DNA of 64,000 bases from Zingiber officinale (lineage: Eukaryota > Streptophyta > Magnoliopsida > Zingiberales > Zingiberaceae): contig NC_055990.1 in the NCBI RefSeq assembly GCF_018446385.1, positions 130,522,996 through 130,586,995 on the forward strand, in the 5' to 3' direction. The translations under genes and the position numbers were made by a program. Shown piece after piece: positions 25,127 to 34,629 of this stretch; position 1 is the stretch's first letter, and every line of letters starts with the position of its first letter. A model generated the notes under the pieces. The model saw only the letters and a program-made list of their open reading frames with translations. It did no database searches and was not told where the DNA came from.

Positions 25127-26125
25127 TGTTGGAGGATTGGTGGCCGGCTAGAAGGGGGGGTTGAATGGACGGCACCCCCAATAACTCGCTTCCTACGTAT
25201 TCGTTAGTGCGCAAGCGGAAATACAAATACTAATTACGAATACGAAAGCTAAAGACAAAGAAAAGAACTAGCAAACCAATACACGTTCGTTTAACGTGGT
25301 TCGGAGATGATGCTCCTACTCCACGGCTGTCCGTAAGGTGGACGATCCCGATCCTTCGGTGGATTAGCCCCCGGAAACTCCGGCTATCTCAAGTCGCTCC
25401 TTGTGGGTGGAGAAACCTCACCACAACACACCAAGACCTCTTGGATTCCACAAACACTTGAGCACTTGTAGACTACTAATTAGACCTTAACCAAGTCTAA
25501 TTTCGTTGGCTGGCCATACCAAGCTCCTTCTTATAGAGCTTGGAACAAATCGAACTGATTTGCGGTTACCGATCGGTGGTCCTTGCACGATCGGTGATGC
25601 CAACCAACGGCTATCTCAGCGGCTCTACCTTTCGATGCATCGGTCGGTGGTCCATACACGATCATTTCCTCTGATCGCTTCTGATGGCACTACGATCGCT
25701 ACTGATCGCTCTGCCACAAAGAAACCCCTAAAACTAGGATTTTACTCCGAGTACAATCTCTCATGCACTCGTACCCTCACGACTCATTTGACTCTTCTTT
25801 ACAGCCTTGACCTCTTGCCTTCAAGCCTACTTCCTTTGGCTCTCGTCCCTCGGATGCATCCAAGCCCGCGGCTTGTCTCCAATGCCATCCTTCGCGTATG
25901 CCTCGAAGTCGCTTCCCTCGGCCCTTGTCCTTGCTGCCTTGTCCACGGTCCCTCGGATGCTCCATCCTTCACCGGACCCGAAGCCGTCAACCTGAGTCAC
26001 ATGTGTCACCTGCAGTCCTGCACAACTCAAGTACACATATCAAATAACAAGGGTAAACCTAACTTAAATCCTTTGCCCAAACACCAAAACACATGGTCCC
26101 ACGAACCATTGGGATTGCTCCAACA
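25127..26125 (-). repeat. Element C 3' LTR
   Basis: This copy matches the right LTR closely from 25127 to about 25560 and from about 25725 to 26125. Between these it differs almost completely and carries 'gatcggtggtccttgcacga'-type motifs. A minus-strand TATA box (CTCTATAAGAAGG) lies at about 25526-25538. Confidence 0.9.
25569..25715. repeat. Replaced block in the left LTR of element C
   Basis: 'cgatcggtggtccttgcacg' and 'gcatcggtcggtggtccata' followed by 'ctgatcgcttctgatgg' occupy this block. The right LTR has CAGTCGACTGG motifs and unrelated sequence at the same place (29513-29660). Both sides of the block align nearly perfectly between the two LTRs. Confidence 0.75.
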
Positions 26126-26143
26126 ATCTCCCCCTTTTTGGTG
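26126..26143 (-). promoter_or_regulatory. Element C polypurine tract
   Basis: The plus strand reads 'atctccccctttttggtg' right after the 3' LTR, so the minus strand has CACCAAAAAGGGGGAGAT ending at the LTR. Element F has nearly the same tract at 54046-54063. Confidence 0.8.
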
Positions 26144-26198
26144 TTTGGCAATACGTTTAAGTTAGGGAAAACAAATAGCAAATAAACATGCTAATACA

Positions 26199-26412
26199 AT
26201 GGACTTACGATGCCAAGGCTACACACTTGGACTTACTCCGCCAGATGGACTTACGTTGCCAAGGCTACACACTTGGCAACCGCCGAATGGACTTACGTTG
26301 CCAAGGCTACACACTTGGCAACCGCCGAATGGACTTACGTTGCCAAGACTACACACTTGGTAACCGCCGAATGGACTTACGTTGCCAAGGCTACACACTT
26401 GGCAACCGCCGA
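26199..26412 (+). repeat. 42-bp tandem repeats in element C
   Basis: Perfect or near-perfect copies start at 26245, 26287, 26329 and 26371, with a diverged copy at 26199. The unit reads 'atggacttacgttgccaagg' then 'ctacacacttggcaaccgcc' then 'ga'. Since 42 is a multiple of three the plus strand is open through it, but the peptide is only a by-product of the repeat. The array lies between gag and the 3' LTR. Confidence 0.88.
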
Positions 26413-26724
26413 AACAATGCACCAAGCATTGGAACCTATCACAAGGCTCCCCCTACACCTACGCTCCCCATTGAGCTAGGATTTTATCACAGGGCTTTTT
26501 AAGAACCTATCCCAAGGCTCCCCCTACGCAAAAGGACTAAGGTTTTCCCAACTAAACCTTACTTCTCCCCCTTTGCCTAACATCCAAAAAGTTCTCCAAC
26601 AATATCCCAATTGTTGAAAACTTGTCATCTAAATTGACCCTAAACTCATGTATTAATCCCCCTTGGATCCCATACATCTATGTGAGTTGACATGGTCACA
26701 AACCAATGCTGAAACCAATTTCAG

Positions 26725-26935
26725 ACTGGTATCAGTCGACTGCCCTAAGTGCCAGTCGACTGCCCCCTTCGACACAACCTTACAGAACCATTCTGTGGTC
26801 GAAAAACACTGTTATCAGTCGACTGGTATCGGCACCAGTCGACTGGTATCGATAAAATGAGCTTACAGAGACATTCTGTGCTCAAAAACACTGTTACCAG
26901 TCGACTGGTATCTGTACCAGTCGACTGGTACCCTA
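26725..26935. repeat. CAGTCGACTG palindrome cluster in element C
   Basis: The perfect palindrome CAGTCGACTG recurs six times (near 26736, 26752, 26817, 26836, 26899 and 26918), several times extended to ACCAGTCGACTGGT. The copies come in pairs about 17-19 bases apart with 'tatc.g.' between. The same motif occurs in the right LTR at 29513-29550 but not in the left LTR. Confidence 0.85.
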
Positions 26936-27360
26936 TTTCTGAAAAAATCAGCCTTTTCAGGCCAACTTCAGAAATGCACCAGAAATTCCCTAGACCTCCA
27001 AAAATTCCCAAATTTTGTGGAGAGGTCTATTGTACCCTTGTCTACTTGGGAAAAATATATTAAAAAATATATCTATCACCAATCCCAAGATTGACACAAA
27101 ATCCAAAACTAGCTAAATGGTTCAATTGAACCTTGACCTAAAGTCCTAGTTTTGGCTTCCTCTTGATGTATTTGCCCATACCAACCCATAATGCATCCCT
27201 AGCATTGGTTTACATGGCATCTATACATCCAAAACCAATTATCACGCTATATGACCCCAAATGTCATATTTCTTGCATGAAACACAAACCATGTGTGCCA
27301 AATCCCTAGGTTTGAGACTCAAATCCATCTCCAAACCTTTTGGCACACTCCATGGCTCCT

Positions 27361-29010
27361 CTAGACTCCCAAGTAGTACCCACCTGAGATCCATTGGCCA
27401 TGGGTCCCAAATTGACTCTTGGAGCTCCCCCTAGAGCTCTTTGCCTTAGCCACCTCCCTAGGTGACTCATCTATTGTGACCAAACCACAATGATGTCCCT
27501 TAGAAGATCTCTTTATCTTCTTGGCCTTGGACACATCATCCTTGCCATAATCATATGCAACCCTAGCATATTTCTTTTTATTGGCCTTGGATGACTCTCC
27601 CTTGTCCTTATCATGTGCCACCCTAGCACATGGTCTCCTTTTGACCTTGGAGGGACTAGATCGGTATCCCAAGCCCGATCTATCATTGTTGGGTTTTTGG
27701 CTACCCAACACCATACTTAATCCCTTAGATCCAATAGTGAATCTCTTAAGGAATTTCTCTAAACCATCAAGCTTTGCCTTCAAAGCTTGATTCTCCCTTT
27801 CTAGGTTCCTAAACCTAGAGTCAACATGTCCACCTTGGACATTCCTAGACCTACCCTTTCTAGGCATGTGTCTCCCCTTCTTTGGATTAATGCCTTGGGC
27901 CTCCTTAGGTCTACCATTCCTAGGTTTTTCATGAATTGGCCTCCTAGGGTTTTGATCTACATTAACCCTATTCCTATCATGATATCTAAAACCAAAATTT
28001 TGCATGGGCATATAATGATTAACATTATTTTTCTTAGCATGCATGGAGGAATTTAAATTTGACTTCAAATTTAAATTAGGGTTTACCTTACCCTTTACCT
28101 TTGGAGCTCCCCCTTGACTCGAGCCTCCATTCTTCCTCCACTTCTTTTCCCACATCTTCAAATGCGCCAACTTCTTGAGCTCTTTCTTCTTTGGGCATTT
28201 GGTGTGGTAGTGCCCTATTTCACCACAAGTGAAACATCTAATGTGCTTCTTCTCCTTCTTCTTCTTGGCACCATCATTTCTACAACCCACATTAGTATTC
28301 AAATCAACTTGAATGAGTTTAGAATTTACCTCTTTCTTACCCATAGGACATCTACTCTTGTAGTGCCCTTTTTCATTGCAACCGAAGCAAATGATATGGT
28401 CCTTTGACTTGACTTCGGTGGAGGTGCTCACTAGGTTGACCTCCAAGACCTCTTCTTCATCCATCTTGGATTCTTCTTCAACCCTTGAGTATGTTGATGA
28501 TGCTTCATCTTCCTTCTCCTCCTCTGATGTTGAGCATGGCTCAACTTCCATTTGCTCCACCTCCTCTTCTTGAGCTACTAAGCCCATCTCCTTGGGCTCC
28601 ACATCCGATTGGTCCTTCTTCTCCTCTTGGACCACTTCATCACTTTCTTCGGATTTTTCTTCTACTTCTTGTGTAGGCGAAAATTCCTCCCATGGAAATT
28701 TCTTTATTTTGCTCCACAAATCATGGGCATTCTCGTATTTACCTACACGGCTTATCACGTCATTAGGCAAAATATCAATCAAAATAGATATTACCTTATC
28801 GTTTGCCTTTGACCGTGTGGTTTGCTCCTCCGTCCAATGTCGTGATCGGAGCTTCTTCCCTTTCTTGTCTTTTGGGACTTCGAACGGTTTCTTGATCATC
28901 ATCATGATATCCCAATCCGTGTTGAAGAAGACCTCCATCCTCATCATCCAATACGTGATGTCCCCAAGGCTTCCTCCTTCAAATTTTGGAGGGACAATAA
29001 ACCCGGCCAT
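27361..29010 (-). CDS. Element C Gag protein (copia type, two zinc knuckles)
   Basis: This is an intact 549-codon frame starting at ATG 29008-29010, about 40 bases after the primer site. The start MAGFIVPPKFEGG and YWMMRMEVFFNTDWDIM match the N-terminus of copia gag (UBN2-type, residues 1-110). An acidic Glu-rich linker follows. Two CCHC zinc knuckles are present: CFGCNEKGHYKSRC (about residue 210) and CFTCGEIGHYHTKC (about 258). After them come a basic region and a short coiled segment (NLERENQALKAKLDG). The protein should bind RNA and build the particle. No protease motif or pol frame follows. The frame is unbroken, unlike almost every other element gene here, in line with recent activity. 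Confidence 0.88.
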   Translation of the reverse strand: MAGFIVPPKFEGGSLGDITYWMMRMEVFFNTDWDIMMMIKKPFEVPKDKKGKKLRSRHWTEEQTTRSKANDKVISILIDILPNDVISRVGKYENAHDLWSKIKKFPWEEFSPTQEVEEKSEESDEVVQEEKKDQSDVEPKEMGLVAQEEEVEQMEVEPCSTSEEEKEDEASSTYSRVEEESKMDEEEVLEVNLVSTSTEVKSKDHIICFGCNEKGHYKSRCPMGKKEVNSKLIQVDLNTNVGCRNDGAKKKKEKKHIRCFTCGEIGHYHTKCPKKKELKKLAHLKMWEKKWRKNGGSSQGGAPKVKGKVNPNLNLKSNLNSSMHAKKNNVNHYMPMQNFGFRYHDRNRVNVDQNPRRPIHEKPRNGRPKEAQGINPKKGRHMPRKGRSRNVQGGHVDSRFRNLERENQALKAKLDGLEKFLKRFTIGSKGLSMVLGSQKPNNDRSGLGYRSSPSKVKRRPCARVAHDKDKGESSKANKKKYARVAYDYGKDDVSKAKKIKRSSKGHHCGLVTIDESPREVAKAKSSRGSSKSQFGTHGQWISGGYYLGV

Positions 29011-29051
29011 CTTGTGCTTCCTTGGCGATTAGTCCAACGGAGAGCGTCCTC

Positions 29052-29063
29052 GCTCTGATACCA
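29052..29063 (-). promoter_or_regulatory. Element C primer-binding site (initiator Met tRNA)
   Basis: On the minus strand the LTR is followed two bases later by TGGTATCAGAGC. This is the standard primer site complementary to the 3' end of plant initiator methionine tRNA and is typical for Ty1-copia elements. Confidence 0.85.
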
Positions 29064-29065
29064 CT

Positions 29066-30059
29066 TGTTGGAGGATCGGTGGCCGGCTAGAAGGGGGGTT
29101 GAATGGACGGCACCCCCAATAACTCGCTTCCTACGTATTCGTTAGTGCGCAAGCGGAAATACAAATACTAATTACGAATACGAAAGCTAAAGACAAAGAA
29201 AAGAACTAGCAAACCAATACACGTTCGTTTAACGTGGTTCGGAGATGATGCTCCTACTCCACGGCTGTCCGTAAGGTGGACGATCCCGATCCTTCGGTGG
29301 ATTAGCCCCCGGAAACTCCGGCTATCTCAAGTCGCTCCTTGTGGGTGGAGAAACCTCACCACAACACACCAAGACCTCTTGGATTCCACAAACACTTGAG
29401 CACTTGTAGACTACTAATTAGACCTTAACCAAGTCTAATTTCGTCGCCTTGGTCGGCCATACCAAGCTCCTTCTTATAGAGCTTGGAACAAATCATCGAC
29501 TGATTTGCCGTTACCGATCGACTGGTCCTTGCACCAGTCGACTGGTAAATCAATTCAACAGCTACACTTAGCATATAAATGTCGACATTTGACCAACGTG
29601 ATTCTTTATGGCACTACGATGCTTACAAAAGCGCTAGGCTTTTAGATGCACTCTAACAACCCTAAAACTAGGATTTTACTCCGAGTACAATCTCTCGTGC
29701 ACTCGTACCCTCACGACTCATTTAACTCTTCTTTACAGCCTTGACCTCTTGCCTTCAAGCCTACTTCCTTTGGCTCTCGTCCCTCGGATGCATCCAAGCC
29801 CGCGGCTTGTCTCCAATGTCATCCTTCGCGTATGCCTTGAAGTCGCTTCCCTCGGCCCTTGTCCTTGCTGCCTTGTCCACGGTCCCTCGGATGCTCCATC
29901 CTTCACCGGACCCGAAGCCGTCAACCTGAGTCACATGTGTCACCTGTAGTCCTGCACAACTCAAGTACACATATCAAATAACAAGGGTAAACCTAACTTA
30001 AACCCTTTGCCCAAACACCAAAACACATGGTCCCACGAACCATTGGGATTGCTCCAACA
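29066..30059 (-). repeat. Element C 5' LTR
   Basis: This is the right-hand LTR of element C. Its central block (29513-29550) carries the palindrome CAGTCGACTGG instead of the gatcggt motif of the left copy. The minus-strand TATA box is at about 29470-29482. The inner end at 29066 is followed inward by the primer site. Confidence 0.9.
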
Positions 30060-30189
30060 AAATAGACTGACACTGGTCTTCTGGTAACGCCGACTGCTCG
30101 CAAAATGTTGGAGAAAAGCGATGCGGAACTCTTTAAAGCTGGTGATGGATCCGTCCGGCAGCCTCCGGAACCATCGTTGTGCCGATCCC

Positions 30190-30692
30190 TAGAGGGTGGT
30201 AAGGAACACCCGACATTTCACTCCATTTGTGTATTGATGTAGTGTAGCTGTGTTGTCGAACTTTCCTAGATGGTCGTCCGGGTCGGTGGTTCCATTGTAT
30301 TCCCTGATCGCCGGGGGAACATAATGCTTGGGCAGAGGGTCCCGCATGATGGCCTCTGAAAACTGTCCGTTGATCCGCTCGGGGGAGGTGTCCGTTCGGG
30401 GAGCCTTGCCTTTTTTGTAGTCTCGCCTAGGAGCCTCGTCGGATAAAGATCCTCGATCAAGGTTAGCTGTTGTAACTTCAGGAGGCGTACGGAATAGGGC
30501 CCGATGAAATGGAACCGGGGCAGGCGGTGCTTCCGCTCGACCTCCTGACGCTGACGTCGCTTGTTGCTCCAGTCGCTCGACTTGCGCCTTCTGTTTCTGT
30601 TGCTCCACGAGCTTAGCTGCTCTTGCCTCGATTAGAGCATCGAGCTCCTCCTGGGAGAGCATCACGGTGTGCGGTCGTCCAGCTTCATCCAT
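30190..30692 (-). pseudogene. Element B gag, N-terminal part
   Basis: The frame starts at MDEAG (ATG at 30690-30692), 26 bases after the primer site. It continues through a Glu/Gln-rich coiled segment and the conserved NGTTDPDDHLGKF and CRVFLTTL motifs. A TAG at about 30192 replaces the serine codon TCG seen in element E. Gag resumes beyond this stop up to 30065, where element C is inserted. Gag forms the particle that packages the RNA. Element E keeps the homologous frame intact, so it is a good reference for the missing codons. Confidence 0.85.
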
Positions 30693-30717
30693 CTCTTCCG
30701 CTCGGATGCAGGTGCGT

Positions 30718-30735
30718 TCCCACAGACGGTGCCAA
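30718..30735 (-). promoter_or_regulatory. Element B primer-binding site
   Basis: Read on the minus strand, the LTR end is followed two bases later by TTGGCACCGTCTGTGGGA. The same site in elements D and E reads TTGGCGCCGTCTRTGGGA. A TGG start directly after the LTR and conservation in three otherwise different elements support its role as the reverse-transcription primer site. I did not assign the tRNA. Confidence 0.7.
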
Positions 30736-30737
30736 TT

Positions 30738-31558
30738 TAATCCTATCCGAATGCTGAGTCGATGGACGCTGGGCACGTGGCGCTCTTCCAACTGATGATG
30801 TGGATCTCTGACCGGCCGTATGGATCTCCGGCGAACCTGCAAGGAAGTCAGGCCGGGAGGAGTTTCCTGGCGAAGACCCTCCGACGCTCAAGTCAGGCAA
30901 GAGGAAAATGATGAAGCGGCTCCAAAGAAGATAGATCGCCTACCTCCAGCGAAGTCTGAGGGCTCTTATATAGAGCTGTGGGGAGGCTTATGCACACCTA
31001 CCGAGGTGTACACATGTCCTTTACCATACCTTAGTATTGGCTTACCAGAGGAGCATGTCTGACACCATACTGCTACAGTCCGAGTACCTCTCTGATGGGA
31101 CATTAGAACCTTTTGTCGCAGGATTCTGCGTATGGCTTGGTCGTCGAACATGTCTGTTGTCAGAAGATATTCCCCAATGTCCCCTTGTCCTTGTCTCCTT
31201 TTTTCCTCGAGCCGAGCGTCCATCCGCTCGGCAGGCATCGGTCCGACTGGGCGTAGCTATCAGTCCGACCGAGAAGATTTCACTCCATCACGTGCTCGGC
31301 TGCGACTGTTCCTTCACAGCATTGCTGCTTTACGCTTCGGTCGAGCGGGCTACCCGCTCGGCTTGGTGACCCTGTTCACCATGAGCGTCGGAAACCCGAC
31401 TCCCCGTCGGGTTGTCTTTGATTCCGGCCGGACCCGTTCGGCTGATCGGCCCAACCTTTCTCCGATCGGATGGACCTCATGCTGACCCTTTTGACTTCTG
31501 ACCTCCACGTGTCATTGGCTTCCCACGAAGGGGGTCCCCCGTCCTTACTGTCGAATCA
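30738..31558 (-). repeat. Element B 5' LTR
   Basis: This LTR has the same length as the left LTR. Its inner end reads 'taatcc' where the left copy reads 'tgatcc', so the terminal CA has mutated to TA. The minus-strand TATA-like box is at about 30964-30977. It is followed inward by the primer site at 30718-30735. Confidence 0.92.
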
Positions 31559-31870
31559 GCTAGCTTTTCAATTGAAGATTCAGCCGATGAATTACATGAA
31601 GAAAGTCAAGAAAAACTAAATGATCATGCAACAAATGAGTAGCAATCGATTAATCAAGAAGAATTAAATGATCATGCAACCAATGAGCAAGAAGAATTGA
31701 GAGAAAATGATGATCATAATCATACAACGAATGAGCTTAAAGAATTAAGAGAAAATGATGATAATGATTTGAATGTGAATGACTTAATAATTTTATGTGT
31801 TGAAAATGAATTGTTAGAAAAATTTAATTTTGAAGATCTTATTGATAATTTTACTCCTCAAAATACTTGA
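31559..31870 (+). pseudogene. hAT transposase C-terminal fragment with acidic repeats
   Basis: The plus-strand frame carries acidic, Asn/Glu-rich repeats (LNDHATNEQ and ELRENDD recur) with one in-frame stop. It then ends with NDLIILCVENELLEKFNFEDLIDNF before a TGA. The last part matches the family's usual end, where a 'LSxLAILSIENELL..IDYDNLINNFA' type motif closes the protein. It lies immediately right of the second GCTAG copy, so it is the other half of the transposase gene interrupted by element B. The dimerisation and catalytic regions between the two halves are missing. Confidence 0.6.
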
Positions 31871-32147
31871 AAATATAAATTTTTTCAATAATTATTTTAT
31901 ATTTATTTGTTTGTATTTGTAGGTATTATACTTTTTGGAAAAATTTAGAAAACATATTTTAAATAGTGTTCACTTTTTGAAGAATCTTGAGAAATATATT
32001 TTGTATGGAGTTTATCATATTTTAAATTAAATATATTAATTTTCAAATTTTTCTATTAATCTATATTCAAATTGTAGGTTAGTATTTTTTTTATAGAGAT
32101 TTCTTTTCTCTTTTTGTCCAAGGGCCCCCAAAAGTCAGGACCGACCT

Positions 32148-32370
32148 GAAGTCGATATATATATAAAAGAAAAATAAATCTATCTCTCGAGTGGGTTGTA
32201 ATTATAAAACACTAAGGGACCATGAATCTTCACGAGACATTCCATTTTCATCTAAAACGAGTAATTTTATTGATTTTATATTATCTATTATAAATTTTAA
32301 GATTGCTATTATTACCATGCTCGTGCTAGATTACATGACCCCACTTTTTTTTTCATGAAACCTTCTCTAA
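32148..32370. other. Short intergenic stretch, nothing recognised
   Basis: AT-rich DNA between the right end of element A and a decayed copia fragment. No coding frame or repeat structure could be supported. Confidence 0.5.
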
Positions 32371-32374
32371 CCCT

Positions 32375-32830
32375 ATGTGGCAACAAGTTATGATAGAAGA
32401 ATTGCGAACACTTCAAAAGAATGAGACTTGAGATCTAAGTTGATTTGCCTCCTAAAAAATGACAATAATTGATTGCAAATGAGTATATAAAATTAAAACC
32501 TACTCGCATGGAAGTATAGAATCATACAAGAGTTTCACACAAGAATATGGAACGACTATGAAGAAATGTTTGCTCTATTCATATGACTAATTACTTTCCC
32601 AAGTCTCATTGTTATAGTTTTAGTTTGTAAATGGTTTCTCCTTCAAACATGTAAATAGTGCATTTTTTGAATAGTTTCTATAAGAAAGTTTGTGAGAAAC
32701 CATCTAAACACTTCCACATCCTTCGAACAATTAGTTTGTATGACTAATCACTTTTACATTATAAACAATTAGTTGGAAATCTTATTTATGTATACTTCAC
32801 TTGTTCTTGGCATCTCAAATGGTATCTATA
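32375..32830 (+). pseudogene. Decayed Ty1-copia reverse transcriptase fragment
   Basis: Plus-strand translation in shifting frames gives pieces of the copia polymerase: MIEELRTLQKNET, then DCK-VYKIKTYSHGSIE, later a piece equivalent to NAFLNG, then KPSKHFHI, and YKQLVGNLIYV. Stops and frameshifts are frequent. This is an old remnant unrelated to elements C and F, and it lies just left of element D. No LTRs for it were found. Confidence 0.65.
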
Positions 32831-32922
32831 TTATTAGACAATTCATGTCATCTCCTTGAGTGACATTTGCAATAGTACTTTTTTACTTTGAGGTATATTA
32901 GAGGCACAAACCTAATGATCAC

Positions 32923-34249
32923 TGATCCTGTCCGGAGGCTGAGTCGGATGAAGGCCGGTCGCGATATACTAGTTGTTGACGGAGAGTCGCGGTGGCTCAA
33001 GGATGACCTGGACGTGTGTAGGAAAAAGCTTCCACGGGCGGCTGACGAGGCTGCAGGTCCTGCACACACTCAGACGATCCCCCCTCACGTTAGAGGCCAG
33101 AAATCAGGGAAAAAGTCCTCGGGTCAGGCCCTCCGACGCTCAAGTCAGGTACTTTTTCCCCAGAAAGTGTAAGAGAAGAATCCGAAAAAGTGAAAGATTG
33201 GTGAGGAATGACGAGTGAGCGTACCAGCGTACGAGGAATCCTTCCCTTTTTATGCACTAGCAAGGGCTTCTAGAACCTGCAAGCATGTCAGAAAACGTTA
33301 GACGCTGGGCTTTGTCATGTAGTGAATGACACCTGTCTGGCTATTATTGGCTATAAAGGCATCTTCTTGTTTAGGAACCTCCGCCTTTGCGCATATCCCC
33401 TGGTGTGTGATAATTACCCCCTGACAGGTAGTTATGATTCCCTAACTCCTTTGTCGTTTAGCTCCTCCGGTTTATTATAGCCTGTATCTGTTTCACATCC
33501 CCCTGTCAGACCTGCTCCACTCTATTAGCTTTGCCACCTAAATCAGGCCTTCGAAGTGTGTCTATGGCTTCGCGCCGTATCCTCGCAAATCTGCCAAGCC
33601 CTATCTGTGGTACCTGCCCTGTGACCTGCTCCCCAGCTTTCGAACGCAAGCCTACAGACTGAGTTGTCTCTGATCAATTCTGCCGCTTCTGACCTGTACC
33701 CTGTGACTTGTGCTCCGGGCCTTCGAACGCAGGCCTGTAGATCGATCTGTCTCTGAACAGCTCTGCTGACCTGCACCACAACTTTCGAACGCAGGCCTGT
33801 AGATCGATCTGTCTTTGAACAGCTCTGCTGATCCCGACCTGTACCCTGTGACTTGTGCTCCGGGCCTTAGAACGCAGGCCTGTAGATCGATCTATCTTTG
33901 AACAGCTCTGCTGATCTTGACCTGTATTCCTTGACTCGCATTTTCAGCAAACCCGTTCTCCTGAGCTGTTGTCCCCTGCAACGCCTGTCCCTGAGCTCCA
34001 CCTGTCGTCGTCCTTTGTCTTTCCGCTACCTTGATCCCTTGATTGACAGGTCTGCTTGACCTTTGACTACCACATATAGCTGACTCTTGACCGCCTCCTA
34101 TGCTTGATTTTTGACCGCCAAGTCACCTCGACTATTGACTGCCACATCATCTTGACTCTTGACTACCGCATCACCTTGTCTTTTGACCACTACATAGCCT
34201 TGACTCTTCTCCTCCCTTCTTCTAGGCCTCGCCACTACGCGTCGTATCA
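32923..34249 (-). repeat. Element D 3' LTR
   Basis: This LTR aligns with 49503-50851. It contains an internal repeat of about 80 bp ('ttcgaacgcaggcctgtaga' plus 'tcgatctgtctctgaacagc'), present several times. A unit near 33775 lacks about 20 bases that the right LTR has. A polypurine stretch (minus CTTGTGGGGGAGGCTTG) abuts it at 34250-34266. Confidence 0.88.
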
Positions 34250-34384
34250 CAAGCCTCCCCCACAAGTCTAGTCGAAGGAAGACCCAAGTCTGACTGACTA
34301 GACCCACACACACCTCTGTGCTCTCTGCCTCCTGCCCTACATACCGTACCAACCTTTATGTCCTGTCGCTTGGGATACCCTGTC

Positions 34385-34512
34385 TGCGTAATTGCTTTAG
34401 TGGTTGCTTGTGGTACGGCGCCTGTGTAATTGCTTTAGTGGTTGCCTGGGGTACGGCGCCTGTGTAATTGCTTTAGTGGTTGCCTGGGGTACGGTGCCTG
34501 CGTAATTGCTTG
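34385..34512. repeat. 38-bp tandem repeats in element D
   Basis: 'gtaattgctttagtggttgc' recurs at 34388, 34426 and 34464 with a partial copy at 34502, a 38-bp period. The array lies just upstream of a TATA-like 'tctttaaaaagacc' (about 34527) and of the coiled-coil ORF, so it may be part of that gene's promoter. Confidence 0.8.
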
Positions 34513-34629
34513 TGTACTCAATCTCCTCTTTAAAAAGACCTCAAGATGCTCCCTTCTCGTATCCTTCTTTTCCCCTGCTTTCTTCCTACTTTTCGTCACT
34601 CTGCCTTCTCCCGGTTTCTCCTTGACATA

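Larger units (their letters stand above)
25127..30059 (-). mobile_element. Element C: gag-only Ty1-copia retrotransposon (TR-GAG-like)
   Basis: LTRs 25127-26125 (999 bp) and 29066-30059 (994 bp) begin TGTTGG and end CAACA, with AAATA duplicated on both sides (25122-25126 and 30060-30064). The minus orientation is shown by a polypurine tract at 26126-26143 and an initiator-Met primer site at 29052-29063. The 2.9-kb interior encodes only gag; no protease, integrase or reverse transcriptase is present. It resembles the non-autonomous terminal-repeat-with-gag class, which would need enzymes from a full copia element. It is inserted in element B gag. The LTRs are nearly identical outside one block, so the insertion is recent. 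Confidence 0.92.
16220..31558 (-). mobile_element. Element B: Tat-lineage Ty3-gypsy retrotransposon
   Basis: Two 821-bp LTRs (16220-17040 and 30738-31558) begin TG and end CA in the minus orientation, and both are flanked by GCTAG (16215-16219 and 31559-31563). The minus-strand order from the right is 5' LTR, primer site, gag, protease, reverse transcriptase, RNase H, a second archaeal-type RNase H, integrase, a plus-strand extra gene, polypurine tract and 3' LTR. The second RNase H and the antisense extra gene place it in the Tat group (Ogre/Retand/Grande relatives). Element C has inserted into gag. All long frames contain stops or frameshifts, so the copy cannot move by itself. Confidence 0.93.
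15437..32147 (+). mobile_element. Element A: deleted hAT transposon, split by element B
   Basis: The left end 'agggtcggtcctga' (15437-15450) is matched in inverted orientation by 'tcaggaccgacct' at 32135-32147, with one base of difference in length. A 'ccaagggccc' block lies inside each end. Between the ends, after removing the 15.3-kb element B, about 1.4 kb remains. It contains the N-terminal and C-terminal coding pieces of a plant hAT transposase of the zinc finger MYM-type 1-like / TTF group. I could not find an 8-bp target duplication around the ends, so the exact boundaries are uncertain. The central catalytic region is absent, so the element is non-autonomous. Confidence 0.6.

Noticed and set aside
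25777..26036. ORFs in the C LTR, repeated at 29733-29970
   Set aside because: Both copies sit in LTR sequence. The frames are mutual shadows and have no known domain.
26188..26502. Repeat peptide (14-residue period) on the plus strand
   Set aside because: The frame is open only because the DNA repeat is 42 bp. It sits opposite to gag in a 3' non-coding region, and the third frame is open as well.
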